Assembly (NCBI RefSeq): GCF_000208405.1
Contig: NC_015437.1
Span: forward strand, 981,001-1,045,000
Direction of reading: 5' to 3'
DNA length: 64,000 nt
Source of the DNA: Selenomonas sputigena ATCC 35185
GTDB lineage: Bacteria; Bacillota; Negativicutes; Selenomonadales; Selenomonadaceae
Positions within the stretch are counted from its first letter, which is position 1. Each line of letters starts with the position of its first letter. This document shows positions 18,450 to 28,883 of the stretch, piece after piece. Made by a program: the position numbers and the translations under genes. The notes beneath the pieces are model-generated. The model was not told where the DNA came from, ran no database searches, and saw only the letters and a list, made by a program, of their open reading frames with translations.

Positions 18450-19406
18450 ATGTGCGGAAATTTTTATAGGGCATGCGCTCTTTCCCTTTTGGTCGTGATG
18501 CTTGCACTTCTTGCCGGCTGCGGCGCGAAGGAAGCGGCGAAGACGGAGCAGGGCGCAAATTTTGCCGTAATCAAGGACGATATGGGGCGCGAGGTCGCAA
18601 TTGGAAAGAAGCCCGAGCGCATCGTCGTGCTGTCGGCATCGTTCCTTGAGCCGCTTCATGCCGTGGGCGGCGATGTCGTTGGCCGGCCGGATTCCAAGAC
18701 GAAGATGCCCGATTATGCCAAGGACAAGGCAAGCGTTGGCGAGGTCTATCAGATCGATGTGGAGAAGGTGCTCGCTTGTCAGCCCGATCTCGTCATCGTC
18801 AATAAGGGCATGAACGAAAAACTTCTGTCGACGCTTGAGGCAAATGGGATTCCGTCCATCGTCATCGACATGAAAAGCTACGAGGACGTGAAGCGCGAGG
18901 TCAAGATTTTTGCGCAGGTCACAGGAGAAAAGGAGAAGGGCGAGACGCTTGTCAAGGAGATGGACGAGAAGATTCAGGGCGTCCTTGCACGCGTGCCAAA
19001 GGAGAAGAAGCGTGTCGCCATCCTGCACAGCACGTCACAGGGCTTGAGCGTGCAGCTTGACGGCAGCATTGCAGGCTCCATCGTCAAGATGCTCGGCTGG
19101 GAGAACGTGGCGAGCGGTATGACGCCGCTGGAGAAGAATCCTGATGCTGCGCCATACAGCATGGAGACTCTCGTCGAGCAGAATCCAGACATTATTTTTG
19201 TCACGAGCATGGGCAAGATGGACGAGATCAAGAAGAATATGGAAAAGACGATCGCTGAAAGTCCCGCGTGGCAGAGCATTCCTGCAATCCAGCAGGGAAA
19301 ACTCTATTACTTGCCGCAGGACCTCTTCCTTCTGAGTCCCGGACTGCACTATCCTGAAGCCTTCGAGATGATGGCGAAGCTCATCTATCCTGAGGTGTTC
19401 CCATGA
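18450..19406 (+). CDS. Periplasmic substrate-binding lipoprotein (BtuF/FepB-like)
   Basis: 318 aa. A signal peptide (ALSLLVVMLALLAGC) ends in a lipobox with Cys at about 23. The rest shows the two-lobe metal-chelate binding fold: DDMGREVAIGKKPERIVVL at the start and QPDLVIVNKG in the first lobe. Family ligands are corrinoids, haem and siderophores. The adjacency to cobI suggests corrinoid, but this is inference. The ATG follows GAAGGAGG by 8 nt. It overlaps the permease gene by ATGA. Confidence 0.88.
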   Translation: MCGNFYRACALSLLVVMLALLAGCGAKEAAKTEQGANFAVIKDDMGREVAIGKKPERIVVLSASFLEPLHAVGGDVVGRPDSKTKMPDYAKDKASVGEVYQIDVEKVLACQPDLVIVNKGMNEKLLSTLEANGIPSIVIDMKSYEDVKREVKIFAQVTGEKEKGETLVKEMDEKIQGVLARVPKEKKRVAILHSTSQGLSVQLDGSIAGSIVKMLGWENVASGMTPLEKNPDAAPYSMETLVEQNPDIIFVTSMGKMDEIKKNMEKTIAESPAWQSIPAIQQGKLYYLPQDLFLLSPGLHYPEAFEMMAKLIYPEVFP

Positions 19407-20413
19407 GCGGTGCGGAGGCTGCAGAAACAAGATTCAGCGCTTTCAGGCGGCGAATATCCATCGTGGCGGTATTCGCCGCTTTGGCGTGCATCGGCTTCGT
19501 CTTGAGCATCATGAAGGGATCGGTCGAAATTCCCGCAGCGGAAATAGGACAGGCGCTCACAGAGGGCGCCGAGGGCATACACGCGCAGATCCTCATGAAT
19601 ATCCGTCTGCCGCGCACGATCGTGGCGGCGCTCGTCGGCGTCCATTTATCGCTTTCAGGCGCTATTTTGCAGGCTATCATGAAGAATCCCCTCGCCGACC
19701 CGCACATCATCGGCATCTCGTCGGGGGCGGGACTTGCGGGCATCTTCGTCATGCTCGTCTTCCCCGGGCACGAGGCTCTTGTGACGCCTGCCGCCTTCCT
19801 CGGCGCGATGGCGGCCGCTGTCGCCATCTATCTGCTCGCATGGAAGAATGGCATCCGCCCGATCCGCATCATCCTGGCGGGCGTCGCCGTCTCGGCTTTT
19901 CTCGGCGCGGGCATCTCCGCCCTGATGATCTTTTACAGCGACCGCGTGCACGGCGCCTTGATGTGGATGGTCGGCGGTCTGTCGGCGCGCAGCTGGCCGC
20001 AGGTCGACATGATCTTCCCGTATACGATTGTCGGTCTCGTGCTCGCCCTCGCCTTCTCGCGCAAGCTCAATATCTTGCTCCTGGGTGATGAGATCGCGCG
20101 GAGTCTCGGCCTTCGCGTCGAGGTCACGCGCCTTTTGCTCACGGCGATCGCGGCTCTTCTGGCAGCGAGCGCCGTCGCCGTCGTCGGACTCTTGGGCTTT
20201 GTCGGACTCATCGTGCCTCATGCGGCTCGGCTCCTGGTCGGCTCGGACTATCGCTTCCTTCTGCCCGCGTCCGCGCTCTTGGGCGCGGCTGTCGTGACTT
20301 TGAGCGATACGTTCGCACGCACGGCGTTTGCGCCTGTCGAACTGCCCGTCGGCATCCTCATGGCTGTTCTTGGTGCGCCGTTCTTCTTGTTTCTGTTGAG
20401 GAGGGAACTTTGA
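19403..20413 (+). CDS. FecCD/BtuC-family ABC permease
   Basis: 336 aa with about ten membrane helices. Conserved pieces include IRLPRTIVAALVGVHLSLSG followed by AILQAIMKNPLADPHIIGIS near residues 70-110. The coupling loop GDEIARSLGLRVE (about 226) and GFVGLIVPHAARLLVGSDYR complete the family signature. Works as a homodimer with the ATPase encoded next. Its stop overlaps the ATPase start by one base (TGATG), so subunits are translated in step. Confidence 0.93.
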   Translation: MSGAEAAETRFSAFRRRISIVAVFAALACIGFVLSIMKGSVEIPAAEIGQALTEGAEGIHAQILMNIRLPRTIVAALVGVHLSLSGAILQAIMKNPLADPHIIGISSGAGLAGIFVMLVFPGHEALVTPAAFLGAMAAAVAIYLLAWKNGIRPIRIILAGVAVSAFLGAGISALMIFYSDRVHGALMWMVGGLSARSWPQVDMIFPYTIVGLVLALAFSRKLNILLLGDEIARSLGLRVEVTRLLLTAIAALLAASAVAVVGLLGFVGLIVPHAARLLVGSDYRFLLPASALLGAAVVTLSDTFARTAFAPVELPVGILMAVLGAPFFLFLLRREL

Positions 20414-21195
20414 TGTCTGTGACGGTTCGCCATCTTTCGGTGTCGCTCGCAGGAAAAACGATCCTGCACGATCTGAACGTCGAATTTCCCGTCGGCAAGC
20501 GCACGGCGATCATCGGCCCGAACGGCGCGGGAAAATCGACGCTTCTGCGCGTGCTTGCCGCCTTGAATCCCAAGTACGAGGGTGAGGTGCTGTTGGACGG
20601 CACAGACATCCATGCCATCCCTCGAAAATCGTTGGCGAAGCGCCTCGCCATCCTGCCGCAGGGACTTGCTGCTCCGCCTGATCTCACGGTGGAGGCGCTC
20701 GTCGACTATGGCCGCTATCCGTACCGCAGCTGGCGCACGATCGGCCGCTCGAAGGAAGATCGCGAGGCTGTCGCACAGGCGCTGGCCGAGACACGGATGG
20801 AAGCGATGCGCACCCGTCAGGTCATGTCGCTTTCGGGCGGCGAGCGTCAGCGCGCCTGGATCGCCATGGCGTTGGCTCGCCAGCCCGAATACCTGCTGCT
20901 CGATGAGCCGACGACATACCTCGACATTGCGCATCAGCTTGAAGTCATGGAAATCATCAAGCGGCTCAATCGAGAGCATGCGATGACCGTCATCATGGTG
21001 CTGCATGACATCAACCATGCTTTGCAGTATGCGGACGAGATCGCCGTCATCAAGGATCGGCAGATTTTCAGCACGGGAACGCCGCACGATGTGCTGAACG
21101 TCGCGATGCTTGCTGAGGTCTTCGGCGTGCGCGCCGACATTTTTACCAATAGTCAAGGAGCGCAGGTGCTGTCGCCTGTTTCGCTCGTGCGGTAA
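20413..21195 (+). CDS. ABC transporter ATPase (BtuD/FecE-like)
   Basis: 260 aa. Walker A is GPNGAGKST (about 35-43). The Q-loop is in ILPQGL, the ABC signature is SLSGGERQR, Walker B is YLLLDEPTTYLD and the switch His is in VLHDINHA. The combination with the preceding lipoprotein and FecCD permease makes a complete type II importer. The ATG follows GAGGAGGG by 8 nt. The operon has no visible terminator before lysR, which has its own promoter. Confidence 0.93.
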   Translation: MSVTVRHLSVSLAGKTILHDLNVEFPVGKRTAIIGPNGAGKSTLLRVLAALNPKYEGEVLLDGTDIHAIPRKSLAKRLAILPQGLAAPPDLTVEALVDYGRYPYRSWRTIGRSKEDREAVAQALAETRMEAMRTRQVMSLSGGERQRAWIAMALARQPEYLLLDEPTTYLDIAHQLEVMEIIKRLNREHAMTVIMVLHDINHALQYADEIAVIKDRQIFSTGTPHDVLNVAMLAEVFGVRADIFTNSQGAQVLSPVSLVR

Positions 21196-21267
21196 ATGTC
21201 GTGTCAGGATTTTAATGACGATATGTCGTTTCCTATGGAATTTTCTCTATAAGATTCCTCACAGTTA

Positions 21268-21276
21268 TGGTATAAT
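21268..21276 (+). promoter_or_regulatory. Extended -10 promoter of the LysR gene
   Basis: TGG followed by TATAAT (21271-21276); the -35 box is poor (TATAAG). An ATAA...TTAT inverted repeat (about 21249-21268) overlaps the upstream part, a placement seen for self-regulating LysR proteins (inference). Confidence 0.5.
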
Positions 21277-21305
21277 ACCTAGTGAGAACTGGAGGAGGGA
21301 ATAGC

Positions 21306-22211
21306 TTGGAAATTCGACAATTGGAATATTTTTGCACGCTCGCCCATCTCGAAAACTTCACGCGCACGGCGGAGGCTCTCCACGTTTCCCAGCCGTCTGT
21401 CACGAAGGCGATCAAATCGTTGGAGTCCGAGATTGGCCTGATGCTCGTCGATCGTCGGCAGAAGCGTGTGTCTTTGACGATGGAGGGAAGGGCGTTTCTG
21501 CTTCATGCGGAGGAGATCATGCAGGCGGTCGAACGTGCGGAGCAGGATATGCTGCGCTTCCGCCCCGATGCGAAGAGGACGGTTCACTTCGGTCTGCCGC
21601 CGATGCTTGAGGCGTATCTTTTTCCGGACTTTTTTACGAAGTTTACGGCGGCGCATCCCGACATCAATCTCGATGTTTGCGAATACGTCGATTCCGTCGA
21701 GGTCAGGGCGAAGGTGGAGGAAGGGCTGCTCGACTTCGGCGTCGTTCTTGCGCCTACAGTTAAGACGCACCGCAATGAGATGGCTGTGCTCAAGGATAAG
21801 ATGGAGCTGTGTCTGCCGCTCGATCACCCGCTGACGGCGCGCGAGCATGTGGCTGTCGCTGATCTCCGTCGTGAGAAGTTCATCATGCAGCAGCCGAATA
21901 CGTATCAATACGATACGGTTTATCGCAGCTGCGTGGAAAACGGTTTTACGCCCGAGATTTTGCTTTGTACGTCGCAGCTCAAGACGATCAAGCAGCTCGT
22001 CGCGAACAGCCTCGGCATATCGATTTTGCCGGATTTTGTGACGCGCAGCGAGACGATCTTTGCACGTCGTCCCCTTGTACCGGAGATGGAAATCCAGGTC
22101 AATCTTTTCTGGAGTCCGCAGAAGCGCCTGAGCGAGACGGGACGCAAGGTCGTTTCCTTCATGGAGGAGTACACGACGACGGATGAGTTCAGGGAACGTT
22201 TTCGCCAGTGA
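21306..22211 (+). CDS. LysR-family transcriptional regulator
   Basis: 301 aa. The N-terminal winged helix-turn-helix (QLEYFCTLAHLENFTRTAEA, then LHVSQPSVTKAIKSLE) is followed by a two-lobe effector domain with a PBP2-like fold. The TTG start at 21306 follows GGAGGAGGGA; the GTG at 21282 would sit upstream of that site. Target genes are unknown. The nearest candidates are itself, the BtuFCD operon upstream or smc downstream. Effector-domain sequence suggests the CynR/GltC-like group, without identifying a ligand. Confidence 0.93.
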   Translation: MEIRQLEYFCTLAHLENFTRTAEALHVSQPSVTKAIKSLESEIGLMLVDRRQKRVSLTMEGRAFLLHAEEIMQAVERAEQDMLRFRPDAKRTVHFGLPPMLEAYLFPDFFTKFTAAHPDINLDVCEYVDSVEVRAKVEEGLLDFGVVLAPTVKTHRNEMAVLKDKMELCLPLDHPLTAREHVAVADLRREKFIMQQPNTYQYDTVYRSCVENGFTPEILLCTSQLKTIKQLVANSLGISILPDFVTRSETIFARRPLVPEMEIQVNLFWSPQKRLSETGRKVVSFMEEYTTTDEFRERFRQ

Positions 22212-22245
22212 GGCGATGTAAGAAATATGGGCTGGTGAAAAAGTT

Positions 22246-25200
22246 TTGCAGTTGAAACGCCTCGAAGCCTACGGCTTCAAATCGTTTGCCGATAAAATCG
22301 AGATCGAGTTCCATGCGGGCGTTACGGCGATTGTCGGGCCGAACGGCAGCGGCAAGAGCAACGTTACAGATGCGGTGCGCTGGGTGCTCGGCGAGCAGAA
22401 TGTGCGCGCCCTGCGCGGTTCGAAGGCCGAGGACATCATCTTTACGGGCAGTGCGACGCGGCGTGCCATGGGCGTTGCAGAGGTCTCCCTCTTCTTTGAA
22501 AATGAAGGGGATATGCCCGTTGATTACCGCGAAGTCGTCGTGACGCGTCGTCTTTTCCGCTCGGGCGAGAGCGAGTTCTTCATCAATAAGTCGCGCTGTC
22601 GCCTGAAGGATATCAGCAACCTTTTCGCCGATACGGGACTCGGGCGCGATGGCATGAGCGTCATTGGTCAGAACCGCATCGATGAGATCCTGAACAGCAA
22701 GCCTGAGGAGCGTCGCCTTTATTTTGAAGAAACGGCGGGCATCACGAAGTACCGAAACCGCAAGCGCGAGTCGATGCGGAAGCTTGAAGACATGCAGGGG
22801 AATCTCGTGCGCGTCAGCGACATCATGCAGGAGATCGAAGGGCAGCTCGAACCTCTTGCCGAGAGCGCAGAGAAGACGCGCCGCCACGATGATCTGCAGA
22901 CGGTTTACAGGCGCTGCGCCTTGACGGAACTTTTCCAGCGTGAGGGTCAGCTCAAGAAGGAGCGTGCAGACAGCGCGGGCAAGATCGAGGCGATGCGCGA
23001 TGAGGCTCTGGCTGCCGAGACGCAGGTGCGCTTGCTGGATGTGAAGAAGGAAGAACTCGATCAGGCGATCCTCGTTCTGGAAGAAAAACTGCAGGAGCAG
23101 GCGGAGAAGAACAACGCGCTGAGGACGCAGATCGAGCAGGCAAACAGCGAAATCGCCATCTTGGAGGAGCGAGCACATCAGCATGACGCCTTGAAGGCGC
23201 GTCTTCTCCAACAGCGTGCGGATTTTGAGAGCACTGCCGGAGAAGCTGCTGCTGAGAAGCAGCGGCTCTTTGCTGTCGAAAAGGAGCTTCTTGAAAAACA
23301 TGCGGCGATCGATGCCGCCATAGCGAAGGATCGCGGCTCGCTCAAGGCTCTGGGCGAGAAGCTGCGCGAGGTCAAGGAGAAGCATCGCACGCTCGCGGAC
23401 AAGAAGGATGCAGCGCAGCGCGACATGCTCGCGCGGGAAAATGAGCTTCTGCTCATTGAGCATGAGTTGGAACGGTATTCGACGAGCGGCACGGAACGTG
23501 CCGATGAGCTGGAAAGAGCGACAGCGGCAGTTGACGCTCTGACGACTGAAGCGAAGGCAATCGGCGAAGAGCGACGCAGGCTCGAAGAAGAGCGCAGGAC
23601 GCTCGAAGAAGAACGCACGAAGAAGACGCAAGAGAAGGAGCATTTGGACGAGAAGCTCCGCACGCTGCTTCATGCGGAGAATCGTACGAAAGAAGAGCTG
23701 CACGCAGATGAGAACAAGCTCAAGTTCCTGCGCAACATGCAGGCGTCGTACGAAGGCTTCGCGCGCGCGCCGAAGGCTGTACTGCAGGCGAAAGAACCTT
23801 GGCAGAAGGGCGTCGCGGGCGCTGTCGCCGAGCTTGTTTCCGTGCCGCATGAGTACATCCGAGCCGTCGATGTCGCCTTGGGCAGCAGTCTGCAGAACAT
23901 CGTGACGGAGGATACGGATACGGCGAAGGCCGCCATCGCCTTTCTGAAACGCGCACGTTTGGGACGCGTGACGTTCCTACCGCTTTCGACGCTCGTTGTG
24001 CGCCGCTCGCAGGATGAGGCGGCGAAGAGGGAAGTGGGCGCCATAGGCTTTGCCAATGAGCTGGTCGGTGCGGATGCGAAGTACCGGAAAGTCGTGGACT
24101 TTCTGCTGGCCCGCACGCTCGTCGTCGATACGCTCGATCACGGCCTTGCCATCGAGAAGAAGATGGGGTGGCGGCTGCGCATCGTGACGCTTGACGGTGA
24201 ATTGCTTAATCCCGGCGGCTCGCTTTCGGGCGGCGGCAGGCAAGGGCAGGAGACGAGCTTTCTCAATCGCGGCGGTGAGATCGAGCGCTTGGAAAAGAGC
24301 GTGCGGGACGCGGAAGAAACGCTTGCTACGCTTTTGAAAGCACGCACGTTTTTTGACAAGGCGGCGAGGGAAATGGCCGAGGCGCTGGAATTTGTTGCCC
24401 GCTCTTTGCAGCAAAAGGATGTGTATGCAGCGGAACTGCGCGTCAAGGATGAACGCATCGCCGAGGCGAGAAAAGAGAAGGAAAAGGCGAGAGAGACGCT
24501 CAAGAAGCTTGCAGAAGAGGCTGAAATGACCTTTTCCAAGGCGCAGGCGAAGAAGAATGACGCCGTGCAGCAGGCGAAGGCCGCGCGCCGCCTGTACGAG
24601 AAGATGGAGCGGGAGACAAAGGAGAGCGAGGAAGAGCTCGACGATCTTGAGCAGGATGCTGATGACCTCAGCAAGTATATTAACGAGCGGGAGCTAAAGC
24701 GCGCCGTCCTTGAGCAGGAGAAAATCCGTGCGCGTGAGCAGGCGCTCCTAAAAGAGAAGGAAGAGACGAGAGCGAAGGAGCAGGCGGAAAAAACGCGCGA
24801 GGAAGAAATTGCGCTGGATGAAGAACAGAGCAACGGCGGCACGAAGCGCGAGGAAATCGCCGCGCGGGTTGCCGCCTGGCAGGAAAAGCATGCCGAGGGA
24901 AAAGCCGCCTACGACAAGCAGTATCAGGAAAAGCTCGAACGTCATGCGGAAAACCAAGAGAATGACAAGGCGGCGAGGGCAGTAGGACAGCGACTCTCAG
25001 AGATGCAGGGCAAGCTGCATCAAATGGAAATTGCTGCCGCCGAGGTGCATGTGAAGATTGAGCAGGTGCAGGCGGAGCTTTTGGAGCAGTATGGGCATAC
25101 ATGGGAAACGGCAGCGGAAGAGGCGCTCGATCTGACGGGCACGGAGCTTAAGAAGAAGATGCAGGACATCTCCCGTGCGCTCGCGGAACTCGGCCCCGTC

Positions 25201-25791
25201 AATCCCAACGCCATACGCGAGCATGAAGAGCTTGTGGAGCGCCATGAGTTCATGGGCAAGCAGGCGGCGGATCTCGAAGCAGCGCGCGAAAATCTCATGG
25301 CGATGATTCATGAGATGGACGTGACGATGACGCGCCAGTTCAAGGCGGCGTTCGAAGAGATTCGCGGCTATTTTGCCGACATCTTCGTGCGCCTCTTCGG
25401 CGGCGGCAAGGCGGAGCTTTTTCTGACCGATGAGAAGGATGTGCTCCATGCCGGTGTGGAAATCGAGGTGCAGCTGCCGACGAAGAAGCGCCAGAATCTC
25501 TCCGTGCTCTCGGGTGGTGAGCGTGCCCTGACGGTCATCGCATTGCTCTTTTCCTTTTTGCGCTACCGTCCCGCGCCGTTTTCCGTGCTCGATGAGATCG
25601 ATGCGCCACTCGATGAGGCGAATGTCGCTCGTTTCGGCAAGTTCCTTGGCGAATTTGCTGAAAATACGCAGTTCATCGTCGTCACGCACCGAAAAGGGAC
25701 GATGGAAGCAGCTGATTTCATGTACGGCATCACCATCGAGGATGCGGGCGTGTCGCGCGTTCTTTCCGTGCGCCTCGACGAAGCGATTTGA
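22246..25791 (+). CDS. smc: Chromosome partition protein SMC
   Basis: 1181 aa, the usual SMC length. Walker A is GPNGSGKSN (32-40) in the N-terminal head. Two long coiled coils (about 170-500 and 680-1030) flank a hinge (about 515-670). The C-terminal head has the signature LSGGERALTVIALLFSF and Walker B VLDEIDAPLDEANV. SMC dimers with ScpAB organise and segregate the chromosome. Initiation is TTG with only a weak GGTG upstream, but the start MQLKRLEAYGFKSFADK fits the family exactly. smc followed by ftsY is the common Firmicutes order. Confidence 0.98.
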   Translation: MQLKRLEAYGFKSFADKIEIEFHAGVTAIVGPNGSGKSNVTDAVRWVLGEQNVRALRGSKAEDIIFTGSATRRAMGVAEVSLFFENEGDMPVDYREVVVTRRLFRSGESEFFINKSRCRLKDISNLFADTGLGRDGMSVIGQNRIDEILNSKPEERRLYFEETAGITKYRNRKRESMRKLEDMQGNLVRVSDIMQEIEGQLEPLAESAEKTRRHDDLQTVYRRCALTELFQREGQLKKERADSAGKIEAMRDEALAAETQVRLLDVKKEELDQAILVLEEKLQEQAEKNNALRTQIEQANSEIAILEERAHQHDALKARLLQQRADFESTAGEAAAEKQRLFAVEKELLEKHAAIDAAIAKDRGSLKALGEKLREVKEKHRTLADKKDAAQRDMLARENELLLIEHELERYSTSGTERADELERATAAVDALTTEAKAIGEERRRLEEERRTLEEERTKKTQEKEHLDEKLRTLLHAENRTKEELHADENKLKFLRNMQASYEGFARAPKAVLQAKEPWQKGVAGAVAELVSVPHEYIRAVDVALGSSLQNIVTEDTDTAKAAIAFLKRARLGRVTFLPLSTLVVRRSQDEAAKREVGAIGFANELVGADAKYRKVVDFLLARTLVVDTLDHGLAIEKKMGWRLRIVTLDGELLNPGGSLSGGGRQGQETSFLNRGGEIERLEKSVRDAEETLATLLKARTFFDKAAREMAEALEFVARSLQQKDVYAAELRVKDERIAEARKEKEKARETLKKLAEEAEMTFSKAQAKKNDAVQQAKAARRLYEKMERETKESEEELDDLEQDADDLSKYINERELKRAVLEQEKIRAREQALLKEKEETRAKEQAEKTREEEIALDEEQSNGGTKREEIAARVAAWQEKHAEGKAAYDKQYQEKLERHAENQENDKAARAVGQRLSEMQGKLHQMEIAAAEVHVKIEQVQAELLEQYGHTWETAAEEALDLTGTELKKKMQDISRALAELGPVNPNAIREHEELVERHEFMGKQAADLEAARENLMAMIHEMDVTMTRQFKAAFEEIRGYFADIFVRLFGGGKAELFLTDEKDVLHAGVEIEVQLPTKKRQNLSVLSGGERALTVIALLFSFLRYRPAPFSVLDEIDAPLDEANVARFGKFLGEFAENTQFIVVTHRKGTMEAADFMYGITIEDAGVSRVLSVRLDEAI

Positions 25792-25819
25792 GGGAGCACG
25801 TTGATAAATTGGAGGTATT

Positions 25820-26743
25820 ATGGGATTTTTTGACCGATTGAAAAAGGGGCTTGCCAAGACCCGCGAGACCTTTACGAACAAGATTGAAAAACTCATCATC
25901 GGCTATGCGGATATCGATGACGATCTGCTCGATGAGTTGGAGGAAACTCTGATCATGTCCGATGTCGGCGTGAAGACGACGGAAAGACTCATGGCAGATG
26001 TGCGAAAGGGCATCAAGAAGAAAGACATCAATACGCCGGAAGATTTGAAGCCCTTCCTCGCTGAGAAGATTTCCGAAATCCTCTCAACAGGTTCGGACGA
26101 AACGCGGATCGCTTCCGCAGGGCCTACGGTGCTCCTCGTCATCGGCGTCAACGGCGTCGGCAAGACGACGACGATCGGCAAGCTCGCCGCCTACTATAAG
26201 GAGCAAGGCAAGTCCGTCATGCTCGCTGCCGCCGACACCTTCCGCGCTGCCGCCATCGATCAGCTGCAGATTTGGGGCGATCGCACGGGTGTTCCTGTCA
26301 TTCGCCACGAGGAAGGCTCCGATCCTGCCGCCGTCGCCTTCGATGCGGTCAAGGCGGCGAGGGCGCGCAGCATCGACGTCTTGATCATTGATACGGCGGG
26401 GCGTCTGCATACGAAATCGAACCTGATGGAAGAGCTGAAGAAGATCAACCGCGTGATCCAGCGCGAGATTGCTGAGGCGCCGCATGAGACGCTGCTCGTC
26501 CTCGATGCGACGACGGGGCAGAATGCGATCAGTCAGGCAGATCTTTTCCAAAAAGCGGCGGCAATCACGGGCATCGTTCTGACGAAGCTCGACGGAACGG
26601 CGAAGGGCGGTGTCATCATCGGCCTGAAATCGGAGCTTTCCATGCCGGTGAAATGGATTGGCGTCGGCGAGGGAGTCGACGATCTGCGCCCGTTCATCGC
26701 CAAGGATTTCGCGCGCGCCCTCTTCGGGCTGAATGCGGAATGA
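25820..26743 (+). CDS. ftsY: Signal recognition particle receptor FtsY
   Basis: 307 aa. SRP GTPase that docks the ribosome-SRP complex at the inner membrane. The N-domain helical bundle (to about 100) is followed by the G domain with [18 protein letters not shown] (G1), [12 protein letters not shown] (insertion-box region), DTAGRLH (G3) and [10 protein letters not shown]. The long acidic A domain of enterobacterial FtsY is absent, as usual in Firmicutes. The ATG follows TTGGAGG. It lies 28 bp after smc. Confidence 0.97.
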   Translation: MGFFDRLKKGLAKTRETFTNKIEKLIIGYADIDDDLLDELEETLIMSDVGVKTTERLMADVRKGIKKKDINTPEDLKPFLAEKISEILSTGSDETRIASAGPTVLLVIGVNGVGKTTTIGKLAAYYKEQGKSVMLAAADTFRAAAIDQLQIWGDRTGVPVIRHEEGSDPAAVAFDAVKAARARSIDVLIIDTAGRLHTKSNLMEELKKINRVIQREIAEAPHETLLVLDATTGQNAISQADLFQKAAAITGIVLTKLDGTAKGGVIIGLKSELSMPVKWIGVGEGVDDLRPFIAKDFARALFGLNAE

Positions 26744-26792
26744 ATCGCTGCAGGATGCAGAAAGCAAACGTATTTTCGGCATGGAAAATGAT

Positions 26793-26821
26793 TTGACATT
26801 GCAGGACAACTATAATAAAAT
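26793..26821 (+). promoter_or_regulatory. Promoter of typA
   Basis: Consensus TTGACA, 17-bp spacer, TAAAAT. An overlapping TATAAT at 26811 has a 12-bp spacer and is less likely. Confidence 0.8.
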
Positions 26822-26866
26822 TGTACTGCTATAGGTGAAACATATTTAGGAGGACATCGGACAAAA

Positions 26867-28684
26867 ATGAGTGTAAATGAAAAGTTGAGGAATATCGCGA
26901 TCATCGCCCACGTCGACCATGGAAAGACGACGCTGGTTGACGCCATGCTGCGGCAGAGCCATGTTTTCCGCTCGAACGAGCAGGTGGCAGAGCGCGTCAT
27001 GGATTCCGGGGATTTGGAGCGCGAGCGCGGTATTACGATTCTTTCCAAGAATACCTCGATCCTCTACAATGACGTGAAGATCAACATCGTCGACACGCCG
27101 GGTCATGCGGATTTCGGCGGCGAGGTGCAGCGTGTGCTCAACATGGTGGATGGCGTGCTGCTGCTTGTTGACGCCTTCGAGGGTCCGATGCCTCAGACGA
27201 AGTATGTCTTAAGGAAGGCGCTTGAGCAGAAACTTAAGCCCATCGTCGTCATCAACAAGATCGATCGCCCTGATCAGCGTGTCGATGATGTTTATGATGA
27301 AGTTCTTGAGCTTTTCATGGAGCTTGATGCGGACGATGAGCAGCTGGACTTCCCTTGCATCTACGCAACGGCGCGCGAAGGTATTGCGAAGTACAACATG
27401 GAAGACGAGAGTGACAACCTCGTCCCCTTGCTGGAAACCATCATCAAGGACATTCCTGCCCCTTCGGGTGATGCAGATGGTGCGCTGCAGATGATGGTTA
27501 CGACGCTCGAAGCCGATGAGTATGTCGGCAAGGTTGCCGTCGGCCGAATCATCCGCGGCGGTGTGAAAACGAACCAGAGTGTTGCTCTCCTGAGCGGCGA
27601 CCATGAGTCGAAGGCGCGCGTCGGCAAGATCTTTGTCTATCAGGGGTTGAAGCGTGTCGAGGTGCCTGAGGCACAGATGGGCGATATCGTTGCCCTGACG
27701 GGTCTTGGCGATGTCAGTATCGGCTATACGGTGGCGGATGCGGAAAATCCCGAAGCTCTGCCGACGATCAATATCGACGAGCCGACGCTTTCCATGACCT
27801 TCGGCGTCAATACGAGCCCCTTTGCCGGCAGGGAAGGGCAGTTTGTGACCTCGCGCCATCTGCGCGACCGTCTCTTCAAGGAAGTGGAGACGAATGTCAG
27901 CCTGCGCGTTGAGGAGACAGATTCCGCCGATGTCTTCAAGGTGTCGGGACGCGGCGAACTGCATCTTTCCATCCTCATTGAAACGATGCGCCGCGAGGGC
28001 TATGAACTTCAAGTCGGCAAGCCCGAGGTTGTCTACAAGACGATCAACGGGCAGAAGTGCGAGCCGATGGAAAACTTGACGATCGAAGTTCCCCAGGAGT
28101 ATATGGGTGCGGTCATGGAGTCTCTGGGCACGCGCAAGGCGGAGCTTTCCAATATGACGGAGGTTTCGGGCTACATGCGCATGGAGTTCGTCATTCCTGC
28201 ACGCGGACTCATCGGTTTCCGCTCGGAACTTTTGACGAATACGAAGGGCAACGGCATCATGAACCATGTGTTCTGCGGCTACGTCCCTTTCAAGGGAGAC
28301 ATTCCCGGGCGCACGCGCGGCTCGCTCGTGGCGTTCGAGCAGGGTGAGACGACGGGCTACGGCATCTACACGCTGCAGGATCGCGGCACGATGTTCATTT
28401 CGCCGGGTCAGCAGGTCTACGAAGGCATGATCGTCGGCGAAAATTCGCGCGAACTCGACATCGACATCAATCCGTGCAAGAAGAAGAATGTTTCCAACAT
28501 GCGCACGTCTTCTTCCGATGAGGCAATCCGTCTCGTGCCGCCGCGCATCTTGAGTCTTGAGCAGGCGCTTGAGTACATCAACGAGGACGAACTTGTCGAG
28601 GTCACGCCGGAAAATATCCGCTTGCGCAAGGCGATACTCGATCGTACAGCTCGCGGACGTGCGAATAAAAATGCACGAAAGTAA
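26867..28684 (+). CDS. typA: Ribosome-associated translational GTPase TypA/BipA
   Basis: 605 aa. The EF-G-like N-terminal GTPase domain has [15 protein letters not shown] (G1, residues 14 onward), [10 protein letters not shown] (G2), [12 protein letters not shown] (G3) and NKIDRPDQR (G4). The C-terminal domain, with [20 protein letters not shown], is specific to BipA. It binds 70S ribosomes and assists subunit assembly and growth under stress or cold (known for the family). The ATG follows TTTAGGAGG. It is likely a single-gene transcript, with a promoter before and a hairpin after. Confidence 0.98.
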   Translation: MSVNEKLRNIAIIAHVDHGKTTLVDAMLRQSHVFRSNEQVAERVMDSGDLERERGITILSKNTSILYNDVKINIVDTPGHADFGGEVQRVLNMVDGVLLLVDAFEGPMPQTKYVLRKALEQKLKPIVVINKIDRPDQRVDDVYDEVLELFMELDADDEQLDFPCIYATAREGIAKYNMEDESDNLVPLLETIIKDIPAPSGDADGALQMMVTTLEADEYVGKVAVGRIIRGGVKTNQSVALLSGDHESKARVGKIFVYQGLKRVEVPEAQMGDIVALTGLGDVSIGYTVADAENPEALPTINIDEPTLSMTFGVNTSPFAGREGQFVTSRHLRDRLFKEVETNVSLRVEETDSADVFKVSGRGELHLSILIETMRREGYELQVGKPEVVYKTINGQKCEPMENLTIEVPQEYMGAVMESLGTRKAELSNMTEVSGYMRMEFVIPARGLIGFRSELLTNTKGNGIMNHVFCGYVPFKGDIPGRTRGSLVAFEQGETTGYGIYTLQDRGTMFISPGQQVYEGMIVGENSRELDIDINPCKKKNVSNMRTSSSDEAIRLVPPRILSLEQALEYINEDELVEVTPENIRLRKAILDRTARGRANKNARK

Positions 28685-28699
28685 CAGTGATGGCAGGAC

Positions 28700-28747
28700 T
28701 TTTCGATGGGAGTATCTATCTTATGCGCCCATCGGGAAAACTTTTTC
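28700..28747 (+). terminator. Probable terminator of typA
   Basis: CGATGGG/CCCATCG stem (28704-28710 with 28728-28734), followed after GGAAAAC by TTTTT. The gap makes it weaker than a classic site. No clear promoter for sepF is seen in the rest of this gap. Confidence 0.5.
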
Positions 28748-28883
28748 CAGAGACTTAACTTTTTTAGAGGATTTCCGAAAGAAAGAGCGAACATAATAAG
28801 CATGATTCATTAAGAGGTTTCCAATCGTTTGTTCGGTTTATTTTGTCGCTATCATGGAATTATTACGCTGGAGGCGGAGTGCG

